Shown piece by piece: positions 1 to 8,786 of a stretch of 33,890 bases of DNA. This stretch comes from Nitrospirota bacterium (GTDB lineage: Bacteria > Nitrospirota > Leptospirillia > Leptospirillales > Leptospirillaceae): positions 1-33,890 of the forward strand of contig JAJYGC010000018.1 in assembly GCA_021785195.1 (NCBI GenBank), given 5' to 3'. Made by a program: the position numbers and the translations under genes. The notes below the pieces were generated by a model that saw only the letters and a list, made by a program, of their open reading frames with translations, had not been told where the DNA came from and did not search any database. The number at the start of each line of letters is the position of its first letter. Within the stretch, counting starts at the first letter, position 1.

Positions 1-220
1 CGCCTGTTTGGAGGAGTCTTCCTCCAAGTTCGTCGCCTGACCGTTCAGACGGCGAATCGATCCCCGTTTTCAGTCCGGGGAGTTGGCAGGCAGGAATCCC
101 CTTCGTTCACGGAGGGGAGGATGTCAATAAGAAAGGATTATCGGGTTACTCTTGTGTCACCTGATCGCATTCAGGAACACATATCCTCACAAAGCCCCAA
201 AAATCGGAGAATCCTCGGAG
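1..220. other. Gene-free leader upstream of the antiporter
   Basis: No convincing gene is seen here. Two GC-rich hairpins can be drawn: one around 62-82 (CCCCG against CGGGG), and one at 97-116 (CCCCTTCG against CGGAGGGG, one G-U pair). Neither is followed by a T-run. They could belong to a 5' leader of the antiporter mRNA. I compared the region with the fluoride and cobalamin riboswitch consensus from memory and saw no match. Confidence 0.3.
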
Positions 221-1825
221 ATGTCGCCGGTCACCATCACAGTCTGGCTCCTGTTTTTTGTCGTGGTGGTTTCAGCCATCAGCAAACGCTGGGGGATCCC
301 ACAGCCGCTTCTGTTGGTGACCACCGGGTTTCTCCTGAGCCTCGGGTCCGATTTCAAAAACTTCCAGTTCAGCCCGGAAACCTTTTTCTCCCTTTTCATC
401 CCGCCGCTTCTGTTCGCCGATGCCTGGGTCGTCCCAAAACGCGAGCTTTTCAAAAACCGGTATAGTGTCCTTCTTCTGGGCTTCGGTCTTGTCTTTGCGA
501 CCGTCGCCACAGTCGCCATTGCCGTCCACTGGCTCATCCCGGGAATTCCCCTGGCGGCCGCCATTGCCCTGGGGGCGGTCATTTCCCCGACCGATACCGT
601 GACCCTTTCCTCCATCCTCGAGCGGATTTCCCTCCCGAAAAGGCTGATCTACATTCTTTCCGGGGAAAGCCTCATCAACGATGCCTCGGGACTTCTGGCA
701 TTCAAGTTCGCCATCGCATCGGTCGCCCAGGGAAGTCTCGTCTGGTCAGGAGCCCTCCTGAACCTGCTCTGGATTTCCCTGGGGGGAATTGTCATCGGCG
801 TTGCCGTGGCCTTCAACGTCCACTGGTTTCGCGTCTTCCTGAACCGACGGGGGCTGGAAGACTCCTCCATCCAGACGGCCCTCTCCCTCGTCACCCCCTA
901 CTTTGCCTACATGGCGGGAACATCATTTTCCGTCTCGGGCATTCTCGCCGTCGTCGCCGCCGGGCTGTATGCGGGAACGAACGATATCCGGGACCTTTCC
1001 GGCTCCCTTCGGATCCATTCCGCCAATGTCTGGCTCATGCTGACATTCGTGCTGGAAGGATTCGTGTTCCTCATGCTGGGACTCCAGCTGAGACACGTGT
1101 TTTCCGGGATAGCCTCCATCCCCGCCCACCTTCTCATCGAATACGGGGTTTTTGTCTCCCTCATCACCATGCTGGTCCGGATGCTCTGGGTCTTCCCTTT
1201 TTCCAGGATCTCATGGCTCCTGAACCGACTTCATGCGAAGACCCTTCCAAAGCCTTCCTGGAGCAGTGTCTTCCTTGCGGGGTGGCTGGGGGTCCGCGGA
1301 GCCTTGACACTGGCAGCGGCGCTTTCGATTCCTGTGACCATCCATGGCCAGCCATTCCCGGGCCGTGACCTGATCATTTTTCTCGCGGGTACAGTGATCC
1401 TGACTTCCATGCTCACGGTCGTCCTGACCCTTGAACCCCTTGCCAAATGGCTTAAAATAACCGACGACGGAATGGAAAATACCGAAGAGCAGATGGCCCG
1501 CCTTGAAGCCAACACCGGGGCACTGGCCTTCCTCGAAAAAATGACCGAGCGGGAGGATTCTCCCTCCCGAAGGGAGCTGCTCAGCCGCTTGAGGGGAGAA
1601 TACGAGCTACGGATCCGAGAACTGGAAGAACGACAGTCCGGAACGGACAATATCCGGAAACTGATCGAGGAGGAGGCCGACCTCCGGCTGTCGGCCATCG
1701 CCGAAGAACGGAAAGTCCTTCATCATCTGCGGGAACTGCACAGGATAGACGATCAGACGCTCCGGAAGATCCTTCAGGATCTTGACCTCGTTGAAGCCTC
1801 CCTTTCCCGTTTCCAAAAAACATGA
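221..1825 (+). CDS. CPA1-family Na+/H+ (cation/proton) antiporter
   Basis: This is an inner-membrane monovalent cation/proton antiporter, used for pH and sodium homeostasis. The first 410 or so residues form about twelve hydrophobic segments. They carry the CPA1 hallmark GESLINDASG at residues 148-157, whose N153-D154 pair is the ion-binding ND motif. A second family motif, GVRGALTLAAAL, lies in a late transmembrane segment. The last 120 residues are charged, helical and probably coiled-coil, forming a cytoplasmic tail. The ATG at 221 is chosen because it starts at a hydrophobic segment with GGAG 11 nt upstream. The frame stays open back to 152, but that extension is polar and unlike the family. 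The 534-aa length is normal for the NhaP/YjcE type. Ion specificity cannot be read from sequence. Confidence 0.9.
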   Translation: MSPVTITVWLLFFVVVVSAISKRWGIPQPLLLVTTGFLLSLGSDFKNFQFSPETFFSLFIPPLLFADAWVVPKRELFKNRYSVLLLGFGLVFATVATVAIAVHWLIPGIPLAAAIALGAVISPTDTVTLSSILERISLPKRLIYILSGESLINDASGLLAFKFAIASVAQGSLVWSGALLNLLWISLGGIVIGVAVAFNVHWFRVFLNRRGLEDSSIQTALSLVTPYFAYMAGTSFSVSGILAVVAAGLYAGTNDIRDLSGSLRIHSANVWLMLTFVLEGFVFLMLGLQLRHVFSGIASIPAHLLIEYGVFVSLITMLVRMLWVFPFSRISWLLNRLHAKTLPKPSWSSVFLAGWLGVRGALTLAAALSIPVTIHGQPFPGRDLIIFLAGTVILTSMLTVVLTLEPLAKWLKITDDGMENTEEQMARLEANTGALAFLEKMTEREDSPSRRELLSRLRGEYELRIRELEERQSGTDNIRKLIEEEADLRLSAIAEERKVLHHLRELHRIDDQTLRKILQDLDLVEASLSRFQKT

Positions 1826-1990
1826 ATTCTGCCTGGTCAGGGGGCATGACCATGGAGCCTGGTCAGAGGGATGGGCCAGGCGGCCGCCGGAATCGATCCT
1901 CCCCAATCCCTGGCCAGACGAATCGTCACCTGTTGTATGATGGATCCAATCAATGACCCGTTCCGCTCACTCTCAAACCCCAGGAAATCC

Positions 1991-3658
1991 ATGGCACAAT
2001 ACGTTTTCACCATGAACCGCGTGGGAAAGATCGTTCCCCCGAAACGACAGATCCTGAAAGACATCTCCCTGAGTTTTCTTCCCGGTGCCAAAATTGGCGT
2101 CCTGGGGTTGAACGGCTCCGGGAAGTCCACTGTCCTGAAAATCATGGCCGGACTCGACAAGGACATCATCGGGGAAGCGACCCCGATGCCCAACATCAAG
2201 ATCGGATACCTCCCCCAGGAACCCCAGATTGATCCCGACATCGATGTGCGTTCGGCGGTGGAACAGGGGTTGGGGGAAGTATTCGAGGCCCATCAGAAGT
2301 TGGAAGCGCTTTATTCCGCCTATGCGGACCCCGATGCGGATTTCGAGGCCCTGGCCCTCGAGCAAGGGCGCCTGGAATCGATCATTGCGGCCTCTGACGG
2401 ACACAATCTCGAACAAAAGATGGAAGTGGCTGCCGATGCCCTGAGGCTTCCCCCCTGGGAAGCACGGATCGGGAACCTTTCCGGCGGAGAGAAGCGCCGC
2501 GTCGCACTTTGCCGTCTTCTCCTCTCCAACCCCGACATGCTGCTCCTCGACGAACCGACCAACCATCTGGACGCGGAGTCGGTGGACTGGCTGGAACAGT
2601 TTCTCCAGGAGTTTCCCGGAACGGTGGTCGCCGTGACCCATGACCGCTACTTCCTGGACAACGCGGCGGAATGGATCCTGGAACTCGACCGGGGACAGGG
2701 CATTCCCTGGAAAGGCAACTACAGCTCCTGGCTCGAACAGAAGGAAGCCCGCCTTGAAACGGAGGCCAAGCAGGAATCGGCCCGCCTCAAGGCAATGAAA
2801 CAGGAACTCGAATGGGTCAGGCAGAACCAAAAGGGGCGCCAGGCCAAATCCAAGGCGCGCATGGCCCGGTTTGAGGAACTCAGCTCCCAGGACTACCAGG
2901 CCCGTAATGAAACCCAGGAAATCTTCATTCCCGTCGGGGAACGCCTTGGCGACAGCGTGATCGAATTCAAGGATGTTTCAAAAGGATACGGGGACAGACT
3001 CCTGATCGACAGACTTTCCTTTTCCGTCCCGCCTGGGGCCATTGTCGGAATCATCGGGCCCAACGGCGCCGGAAAATCGACCCTCTTCCGGATGATCACC
3101 GGGAAGGAATCCCCCGACCAGGGAGAGGTCAAAATCGGAAAATCGGTCAACCTTGCCTATGTCGACCAGTCCAGGGACACCCTGTCGAGCAACAAGACCG
3201 TCTTCGAAGAGATTTCGGGGGGCGCCGATGTTTTGACCGTGGGTCGTTATGAAACCCCTTCCCGGGCGTATATCGGGCGGTTCAACTTCAAGGGACAGGA
3301 TCAGCAGAAGATCGTCGGGGCACTCTCGGGGGGAGAACGGGGACGTCTCCATCTCGCAAAGACCCTGATCTCCGGCGGGAACGTCCTCCTGCTGGACGAA
3401 CCTTCGAACGATCTGGATGTCGAAACCCTCAGGGCACTCGAAGTGGCCCTTCTGGAATTCGCCGGATGCGTCCTGGTGATTTCCCACGACCGTTGGTTTC
3501 TGGACCGGATCGCCACCCACATTCTCTCATTCGAGGGAGATTCCACCGTGACGTTTTTCAACGGCAACTACCAGGAATACGAGGCGGACAAGAAAAAACG
3601 CCTCGGTGCGGAAGGGGCCAAGCCCAAACGGCTTCGTTACAAGCCCATCAGCCGGTAG
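1991..3658 (+). CDS. ettA: Energy-dependent translational throttle protein EttA (ABC-F)
   Basis: EttA is a cytoplasmic ABC-F ATPase that binds the ribosomal E site and gates the first elongation cycle according to ATP/ADP. The start MAQYVFTMNRVGK matches the known EttA N-terminus and gives 555 residues, the same length as the E. coli protein. AGGAA lies just upstream. Two ABC domains are present. The first has Walker A GLNGSGKS (39-46) and signature LSGGEKRRVAL; the second has Walker A GPNGAGKST and signature LSGGERGRLHLAK. LLLDEPTNHLD and LLLDEPSNDLD are the Walker B motifs. A basic helical linker, rich in K, R and Q, lies between the domains. There is no membrane segment. It follows the antiporter by 165 bp, and nothing ties the two functionally. 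Confidence 0.96.
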   Translation: MAQYVFTMNRVGKIVPPKRQILKDISLSFLPGAKIGVLGLNGSGKSTVLKIMAGLDKDIIGEATPMPNIKIGYLPQEPQIDPDIDVRSAVEQGLGEVFEAHQKLEALYSAYADPDADFEALALEQGRLESIIAASDGHNLEQKMEVAADALRLPPWEARIGNLSGGEKRRVALCRLLLSNPDMLLLDEPTNHLDAESVDWLEQFLQEFPGTVVAVTHDRYFLDNAAEWILELDRGQGIPWKGNYSSWLEQKEARLETEAKQESARLKAMKQELEWVRQNQKGRQAKSKARMARFEELSSQDYQARNETQEIFIPVGERLGDSVIEFKDVSKGYGDRLLIDRLSFSVPPGAIVGIIGPNGAGKSTLFRMITGKESPDQGEVKIGKSVNLAYVDQSRDTLSSNKTVFEEISGGADVLTVGRYETPSRAYIGRFNFKGQDQQKIVGALSGGERGRLHLAKTLISGGNVLLLDEPSNDLDVETLRALEVALLEFAGCVLVISHDRWFLDRIATHILSFEGDSTVTFFNGNYQEYEADKKKRLGAEGAKPKRLRYKPISR

Positions 3659-3693
3659 TCATGGCGGGCGAGCAATTTGATCGATCCACGAAG

Positions 3694-4809
3694 ATGGGCA
3701 ATGCTGAAAACATCACAGGGACAACTCCACTTGGGATTCTAACAAGGGGTTCGGCTTTGAACGAAAAGAGGCAAGCAATAAAGAACAAACAAAACATCTC
3801 CAGCGGTGACATTGCCTTTTATCAATCTCCGAATGGAGAAGTCCGGCTGGATGTCATGCTGGAACATGAGACGGTCTGGCTTTCCCTCAATCAAATTTCA
3901 AAACTGTTTGATCGTGATAAATCGGTTATTTCCAGACACTTACGAACCATTTATTCTTCGGGAGAACTGGAGAAAGAAGCAACTATTGCAAAAAATGCAA
4001 CAGTTCAGAAAGAAGGGGGCCGAGAGGTCGAGCGCGAGATTGAATATTACAACCTGGATGCAATCTTGTCAGTGGGCTACCGGATAAATTCACAGCGGGG
4101 AACACAGTTCCGTATCTGGGCGACCAGAACGCTAAGAGATCATCTGATACAAGGATATACGCTCAACAAAAACCGACTCCGTGAACAGGGAGTCGAAATC
4201 GGACAGGTGCTCGACCTTCTTTCCCGCACGCTGACAGACCGGTCGCTTGCCGTGGACGAAGGCCGGTCTGTCCTCGATGTTGTCCGGCAGTATGTAAAAA
4301 CCTGGCGTCTGCTGCTCGAATACGATGAAGACAGGCTGACAATCACAGTCCCACCTGCGAAGTCACCCTTCCCAGGAGAGGCATTGCCTCTGGAGGCAGC
4401 GCGAAAGATCATCTCGCATCTTCGCAACGATCTGGCGTCTCGAGGGCAAGCCACGGCATTGTTCGGCTGCGAACGCGGTGACAGTCTGTCCGGCATCCTG
4501 GCCGCCATCGGACAAACATTCGCTGGAGAATCTCTCTATGAGAGCGTTCAGATGCGGGCGGCCCATCTCCTGTACTTCATCATCAAGGACCACCCCTTCT
4601 CCGATGGAAACAAACGGATCGGCACCCTGCTCTTTTTGGAGTATCTGAAGAGCAACGGCCTGTTCCTGAAGCCGGATGGCTCGCTTCGTCTGACGGACAA
4701 CACGATGGTTGCACTGGCACTGCTTGTCGCCGAAAGCGCGCCCGTGCAGAAAGATCTGATGATTCGCCTGATTGTCAACCTTCTCGAAGAGGATAGGAAA
4801 GAGGAGTGA
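3694..4809 (+). CDS. RhuM-family protein with C-terminal Fic/Doc domain
   Basis: The first 140 residues resemble the virulence RhuM family (IAFYQSPNGEVRLDV, then a helix-turn-helix-like DRDKSVISRHLRTIY). The C-terminal 190 residues are a Fic fold with the active-site motif HPFSDGNKR at residues 300-308. Fic proteins transfer AMP or phosphate onto target proteins. The loop has Lys where canonical AMPylating Fic proteins have Gly (HxFxxGNGR), as in the toxin kinase Doc. The start is uncertain. ATG 3661 and ATG 3694 lack a good Shine-Dalgarno, while TTG 3757 follows AAGGGG and would still keep the whole RhuM domain. No partner antitoxin is adjacent. The gene sits alone between core genes, and its context suggests horizontal gain. 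Confidence 0.85.
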   Translation: MGNAENITGTTPLGILTRGSALNEKRQAIKNKQNISSGDIAFYQSPNGEVRLDVMLEHETVWLSLNQISKLFDRDKSVISRHLRTIYSSGELEKEATIAKNATVQKEGGREVEREIEYYNLDAILSVGYRINSQRGTQFRIWATRTLRDHLIQGYTLNKNRLREQGVEIGQVLDLLSRTLTDRSLAVDEGRSVLDVVRQYVKTWRLLLEYDEDRLTITVPPAKSPFPGEALPLEAARKIISHLRNDLASRGQATALFGCERGDSLSGILAAIGQTFAGESLYESVQMRAAHLLYFIIKDHPFSDGNKRIGTLLFLEYLKSNGLFLKPDGSLRLTDNTMVALALLVAESAPVQKDLMIRLIVNLLEEDRKEE

Positions 4810-4993
4810 CGCTGGGCAGGCAATATCATCGGGCAACGACGGCTTCTGTGACAGAACTGTTTTTAGCGAACCCTCCACATGTCCGCTGGTGTTGAAAGCT
4901 GAGTCCAACTCCAATCCAACCACCCAGAACGACCCCTGAGATCCAGTTCTCCACGAATCACCGCATGCGACAAGCATCCCGGATGAAAGAAGA
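4810..4993. other. Gene-free stretch after the RhuM-Fic gene
   Basis: No ORF here resembles a known protein, and no T-tailed hairpin terminator is visible. The ORFs that cross it are shadows of the Fic gene. Confidence 0.4.
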
Positions 4994-5025
4994 TTGACGC
5001 CAATTAAAGTAACATATATAGTTAC
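4994..5025 (+). promoter_or_regulatory. Promoter and palindromic operator of the pirin gene
   Basis: TTGACG (4994-4999), a 17-bp spacer and TATAGT (5017-5022) form a good sigma-70 promoter with a start near 5029. A perfect inverted repeat, GTAAC (5009-5013) N7 GTTAC (5021-5025), overlaps the -10 box, which is the usual position for a repressor. The same arrangement, with most bases conserved, is found at 18300-18332 in front of the Rrf2 gene. The regulator is therefore inferred to be that Rrf2 protein. Confidence 0.7.
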
Positions 5026-5164
5026 AGTTATAAGATGTGCATCAAAGGACCGTGGGGTAGAAATGAACGTTTCTGATCCCCTGCTTCATCGATGTTCAAC
5101 ATTCAACAAGCAATTTCAGGGAGGTCCAAAGATTTTTTGGGAAACGCCCCTGAGAATGACCGAA

Positions 5165-5185
5165 AATCCCCGGACGCCGGGGATT
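5165..5185. repeat. Perfect 9-bp inverted repeat in the pirin leader
   Basis: AATCCCCGG (5165-5173) and CCGGGGATT (5177-5185) are separated by ACG. The hairpin lies about 30 nt before the pirin start, inside the predicted 187-nt leader. It is not followed by a T-run, so it is more likely to affect mRNA stability or translation than to terminate transcription. Confidence 0.5.
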
Positions 5186-5215
5186 GGCTTTGCCTTTACA
5201 ATAAGGAGACCCGCC

Positions 5216-6112
5216 ATGTCATCAAAAGGACCCATCCAGGAAGCACCCCGGAGCGTGACCCGGGTCGTATCCGCCACTGTGACCCGTGAGGGAGGAGGGT
5301 TTTTGGTCCACCGCCCTTTCCCGACGGCTGAGCTCAGGGAGTTCGACCCGTTTCTCTTGCTGGACGAAATGGGTCCCGTCGAATACCGGGAGGGAGAGGC
5401 TGTCGGAGCCCCGGATCACCCGCACAGGGGGTTTGAGACCGTCACGTATCTCCTGGAAGGGGCCATGCAGCACCGGGACTCAAGCGGACATCAGGGGAAG
5501 CTTCAGCCGGGTGACGTCCAGTGGATGACGGCGGGAGCGGGGGTCATTCATTCAGAGATGCCGGATCCGGCCTTTACCAGAACCGGCGGCAAGGCCCACG
5601 GATTCCAGCTTTGGGTCAACCTGCCCCGGAAGGACAAAATGATCCGGCCGCGCTACCAGGAGCTCCCTTCGGAGAAGATTCCGGTGGCCGAAAGCCCGGA
5701 TGGGAAAGTCACCGTAAAAGTCATCGCCGGAGAATCATTGGGCCAGAAAGCCGTGATTGAAACCCGGACACCGATCTTTTTTCTCCATTTCTGGCTTTTG
5801 CCGGGGGGTAAGGTTTCCCAGACCATTCCGAAGGAATTCAACACCTTTGCGTACATCATCTCCGGGGAAGGGGTGTTCGGATCGGAAGGACGCACCGCCA
5901 CCGATCACCAGATGGTTCTCTTCGCTCCGGACGGACATACCATCCAATTTTCCCAGAAGGGCGCTTCCATCCTGAGCGTCCTGTTGATCGGCGGGGTTCC
6001 CCTCAATGAGCCTGTCGTCCGTTATGGACCGTTTGTGATGAATACGGAGCAGGAAATCCACCAGGCGATCGACGATTACCGGAACGGTCGAATGGGCTTC
6101 ATCAACCCCTGA
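5216..6112 (+). CDS. Pirin family protein (bicupin)
   Basis: This is a 298-aa cytoplasmic bicupin of the pirin/YhhW family. Members bind a metal ion and some have quercetin 2,3-dioxygenase activity; others act as redox-responsive cofactors. The N-terminal cupin carries the metal-binding signature HPHRGFETVTYLLEG and, about 45 residues later, a downstream histidine in the GVIHSE segment. The C-terminal cupin is less conserved (FNTFAYIISGEGVFGSEGR). The ATG at 5216 is preceded by AAGGAG at ideal spacing; an in-frame extension back to 5063 lacks a ribosome binding site and family similarity. The gene is monocistronic, convergent with purU, and has its own promoter with the operator shared with the Rrf2 gene. 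The substrate is unknown. Confidence 0.93.
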   Translation: MSSKGPIQEAPRSVTRVVSATVTREGGGFLVHRPFPTAELREFDPFLLLDEMGPVEYREGEAVGAPDHPHRGFETVTYLLEGAMQHRDSSGHQGKLQPGDVQWMTAGAGVIHSEMPDPAFTRTGGKAHGFQLWVNLPRKDKMIRPRYQELPSEKIPVAESPDGKVTVKVIAGESLGQKAVIETRTPIFFLHFWLLPGGKVSQTIPKEFNTFAYIISGEGVFGSEGRTATDHQMVLFAPDGHTIQFSQKGASILSVLLIGGVPLNEPVVRYGPFVMNTEQEIHQAIDDYRNGRMGFINP

Positions 6113-6197
6113 GACCCATCGGTCCGCAACGGCCCGTTTCGGACACATCCCGACAGCCGGCCCGCTCCCGGGGGGGAGGACACAATCACGCCTTCCC

Positions 6198-7052
6198 CTA
6201 CCGGAACACGATCGTCTTGTTCCCATGGATCAGGACCCGGTCTTCCACATGGTATTGAACCCCACGGGCTAGGACAATCCGTTCGATATCCCTCCCGAGC
6301 CTCGCCATCCCTTCAGGCGAGTCTCCGTGATCCACTCGAATGACGTCCTGCTCGATGATGGGCCCCGCATCCAGGTCTCCCGTCACATAATGGCAAGTGG
6401 CCCCGATCAGCTTGACCCCCCGTTCGTAGGCCTGATGGTAGGGTCTGGCGCCCACGAAGGACGGAAGAAAGCTGTGGTGGATATTGATGATCTGGCCGTC
6501 GAACCGCTCACAGAACCAGGGCGGTAGAATCCGCATGTAACGGGCGAGGATCATCCCCTCCCCCCCGAATCTCCCATACAGCCGCGCCATCTCCTCAAAC
6601 GCCGGGTCATTGACCCCGGGACCCACCGGAATGCAAACGAACGGAACCTCATGCCACTCCACAAATGACCTCAGGTCTTCATGGTTGGACAGCACCGCCA
6701 CGATGTCAAACCCGGCATCGGGGGATTTCCAGCGATGAAATAGGTCCGAAAGGCAATGATCCTGTTTGCTGACACACAACACCAGCCGTTTTTTGTGTCG
6801 GGTGTCGGACAGCTTCCAGGAAATTCCGAACTGATCGGCGATGGGAATGAAACGGTCCCCAAATTCATCGACGGAAAGATGGAAGGAGTCGGCCAGAATC
6901 GCCTGCCTCATGAAGAACCATTTATCCTTCTCGTCCGCATGATAGTTCGCTTCCACGATCCAGCCTCCGTGATCCGCCAGGAACCGGGTCACGCTCGCCA
7001 CGATGCCGATTCCGTCCGGACAGGACATGGTCAAAACGAGTAAACGGGGCAA
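6198..7052 (-). CDS. purU: Formyltetrahydrofolate deformylase
   Basis: PurU hydrolyses 10-formyl-THF to formate and THF, balancing one-carbon units and feeding formate to purine synthesis. The 284-aa protein has an N-terminal ACT domain (about 1-85, starting LLVLTMSCPDGIGIVASVTR) and a C-terminal formyltransferase-like domain (about 90-284). The catalytic-site segments are INIHHSFLPSFVGARPYHQA and the later GDLDAGPIIEQDV. The start is a TTG at 7052, chosen because it gives the usual PurU N-terminus and is preceded by GAGAGG. The gene stands alone, with 129 bp to the K+ channel gene upstream on the same strand. Confidence 0.94.
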   Translation of the reverse strand: MPRLLVLTMSCPDGIGIVASVTRFLADHGGWIVEANYHADEKDKWFFMRQAILADSFHLSVDEFGDRFIPIADQFGISWKLSDTRHKKRLVLCVSKQDHCLSDLFHRWKSPDAGFDIVAVLSNHEDLRSFVEWHEVPFVCIPVGPGVNDPAFEEMARLYGRFGGEGMILARYMRILPPWFCERFDGQIINIHHSFLPSFVGARPYHQAYERGVKLIGATCHYVTGDLDAGPIIEQDVIRVDHGDSPEGMARLGRDIERIVLARGVQYHVEDRVLIHGNKTIVFR

Positions 7053-7181
7053 TGGGCCTCTCCGAAAAATGATGGTTACCTTGTCCAGTTCCCAACGCCC
7101 ATCAAACGCTGGAGTCTGGACCGTTCCCGACCTGATGGGTGACGTCCTCCGGACGCCGCCACACTCCCTCCAGCCTTCCGC

Positions 7182-8492
7182 TCATGGAGCAATCTGTCCG
7201 GTCCGGAAAATTCGCTTGAGAAAATCATCCCCTTCTATCTTTTCCCCCGTCAAGGCCATGGCCAGAAGCTCTCCCCCGATCACGTCCGGAGAAAGGACCA
7301 TGTCTGGCCGGACTGTCCGGATTCGGGAGAGGTTGACCCGGTCCCGCACGGAAACCACAGTCTTTGCCGGAGATTTCATCTCCCGGACTGCTAGAACGAC
7401 AAATGCGTTTTCGCTGTCGTTGTCGAGGAGGGAGAGAACGGCCTGGGCTTCCATGGCACCGGCCTCCCCCAGGGTCTTGGGGTCGGCGGGATCTCCCTCG
7501 ACCTGGTCGGCACCATCCCACGGAGCCCCCATCTCTTTTTGATTGACGATCAGGGTCACGGGAAGATCGCGGTTTTTCAGCTCCTGGTAGGCATTGAGGG
7601 CAAGACCACCGTTACCGATCAGAATGAAATGATTTTTTCTCGGCATGCGTTTCTTTTCCCCCAAAATCAATCGATGGATCCGTTCGTTCATGATCGGGAT
7701 CAGCACTGTGGAGATCGAAGCCGTAAAAATCGTAATCCCCAAAATGATCATCGATACGACGAACAGCCTGGCATCATCTGTTGTCGGAACGATGTCCCCA
7801 TACCCGACGGTGGTCATGGTGACGACCGAGTAATAAAAGGCCGTTTCAAGAGACATGATAGGCGGTTTGAATCCTTTTCCCAACAAATAGGACCCAAAGA
7901 CCGCGTAACCAAAGAGCAGGACGATGCTGACCAGGGAAAAAAGGGTTCCGGTGGCAAGGCTCGATCGGGAAAACGACCCCCTGTACAACAGGAGAACGCA
8001 CAGGAGGCCCAAATCAAAAACCGTGGCAAAGCTGAACCGTTCCAAGCCCGATTGAAGAAGGATGGCAAGGGAGGCGATCGAAAGGACCAGACAGACCGTC
8101 CAGGCGAACCGGGAGCGGAACAGGAGTCCGACTGACATCAAAATCTCGACAACACCCAATACGGTATGGGGAATGCCCCCCACGAAATGGAACAACCGGG
8201 GGAGGTGCCGGAAGTCCTCCACCGGGCCTCGGAGCAAAAGGTCCCGTTGGATCAGGTGGACCTGGGACAGGAGGGGAAAGGCGTTCCGGAGGCCGAAAAG
8301 GCCCATGGCCACTGCAAGAGGGACCTGGGGAAACCATCTCCTGAGATGGAACCTCCTGTCAAGATCGCCCTGGAGACGAAAAAGGCGCTCCTCCACACGA
8401 TTGACCATCCCTTTCAGGATGGAGTCCTGTTTTTCCTTCATCGCCTGCGCTCCGGATGAACCTGTCCCAGAATGATCGGTTTTCTCCTCCAT
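7182..8492 (-). CDS. Voltage-gated-type potassium channel with RCK (TrkA-N) domain
   Basis: The protein (436 aa) has several hydrophobic segments. A pore loop carries the K+ selectivity filter TTVGYGD (MTMTTVGYGDIVPTTD region). After the last transmembrane helix comes a cytoplasmic RCK/TrkA-N Rossmann domain (HFILIGNGGLALNAYQEL) with an acidic, ligand-gated style C-terminus. The layout resembles E. coli Kch. An alternative ATG at 8441 has a better Shine-Dalgarno (GGAG, 8 nt upstream) and would drop a 17-residue polar N-terminus. The open frame continues to 8678, but that part is not channel-like. Likely role: K+ flux and membrane potential control. The gating ligand is unknown. Confidence 0.9.
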   Translation of the reverse strand: MEEKTDHSGTGSSGAQAMKEKQDSILKGMVNRVEERLFRLQGDLDRRFHLRRWFPQVPLAVAMGLFGLRNAFPLLSQVHLIQRDLLLRGPVEDFRHLPRLFHFVGGIPHTVLGVVEILMSVGLLFRSRFAWTVCLVLSIASLAILLQSGLERFSFATVFDLGLLCVLLLYRGSFSRSSLATGTLFSLVSIVLLFGYAVFGSYLLGKGFKPPIMSLETAFYYSVVTMTTVGYGDIVPTTDDARLFVVSMIILGITIFTASISTVLIPIMNERIHRLILGEKKRMPRKNHFILIGNGGLALNAYQELKNRDLPVTLIVNQKEMGAPWDGADQVEGDPADPKTLGEAGAMEAQAVLSLLDNDSENAFVVLAVREMKSPAKTVVSVRDRVNLSRIRTVRPDMVLSPDVIGGELLAMALTGEKIEGDDFLKRIFRTGQIAP

Positions 8493-8786
8493 GCCCCATC
8501 GGGCCGGCAGGGTGGACCGTGAGAGGCGGTCAAACCTCCCCCCCGTTCCGATTCCCCAAGGGAGATGGCTCAGAAAGGTCTTGATGTTCTGTTTGCTGAT
8601 CGATCGGCTGCAGGACACACAATACCACTTGTCCAGCACATCCGGCCACACAATCAAGACCCTTCGGACCAGCCTCAAGGGAGAACAATGTTTATTTGAA
8701 TTCCGTGGGACACATGGGTGAAATCATATGATACATTGAAGGAATCGTGAGATCCCATTCATTGCAACCAAACAGGGGGAAGACCC
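8493..8786. other. Divergent intergenic region, K+ channel / small secreted protein
   Basis: About 290 bp with no convincing gene. A perfect 10-bp palindrome, ATCATATGAT, lies at 8723-8732. It contains TATGAT (8727-8732), a possible -10 box for the secreted repeat protein, but no good -35 box is seen at the right distance. Confidence 0.35.

Noticed and set aside
1-120. Possible riboswitch before the antiporter
   Set aside because: The hairpins do not fit the riboswitch consensus sequences I can recall; kept only as a gene-free leader.
1831-1881. Repeated GCCTGGTCAG and a GCCTGG/CCAGGC inverted repeat between the antiporter and ettA
   Set aside because: Short, no T-run, and not clearly a terminator or operator.
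4994-5215. N-terminal extension of the pirin frame by 74 codons
   Set aside because: It starts inside the promoter, has no ribosome site and no family similarity. AAGGAG supports 5216.
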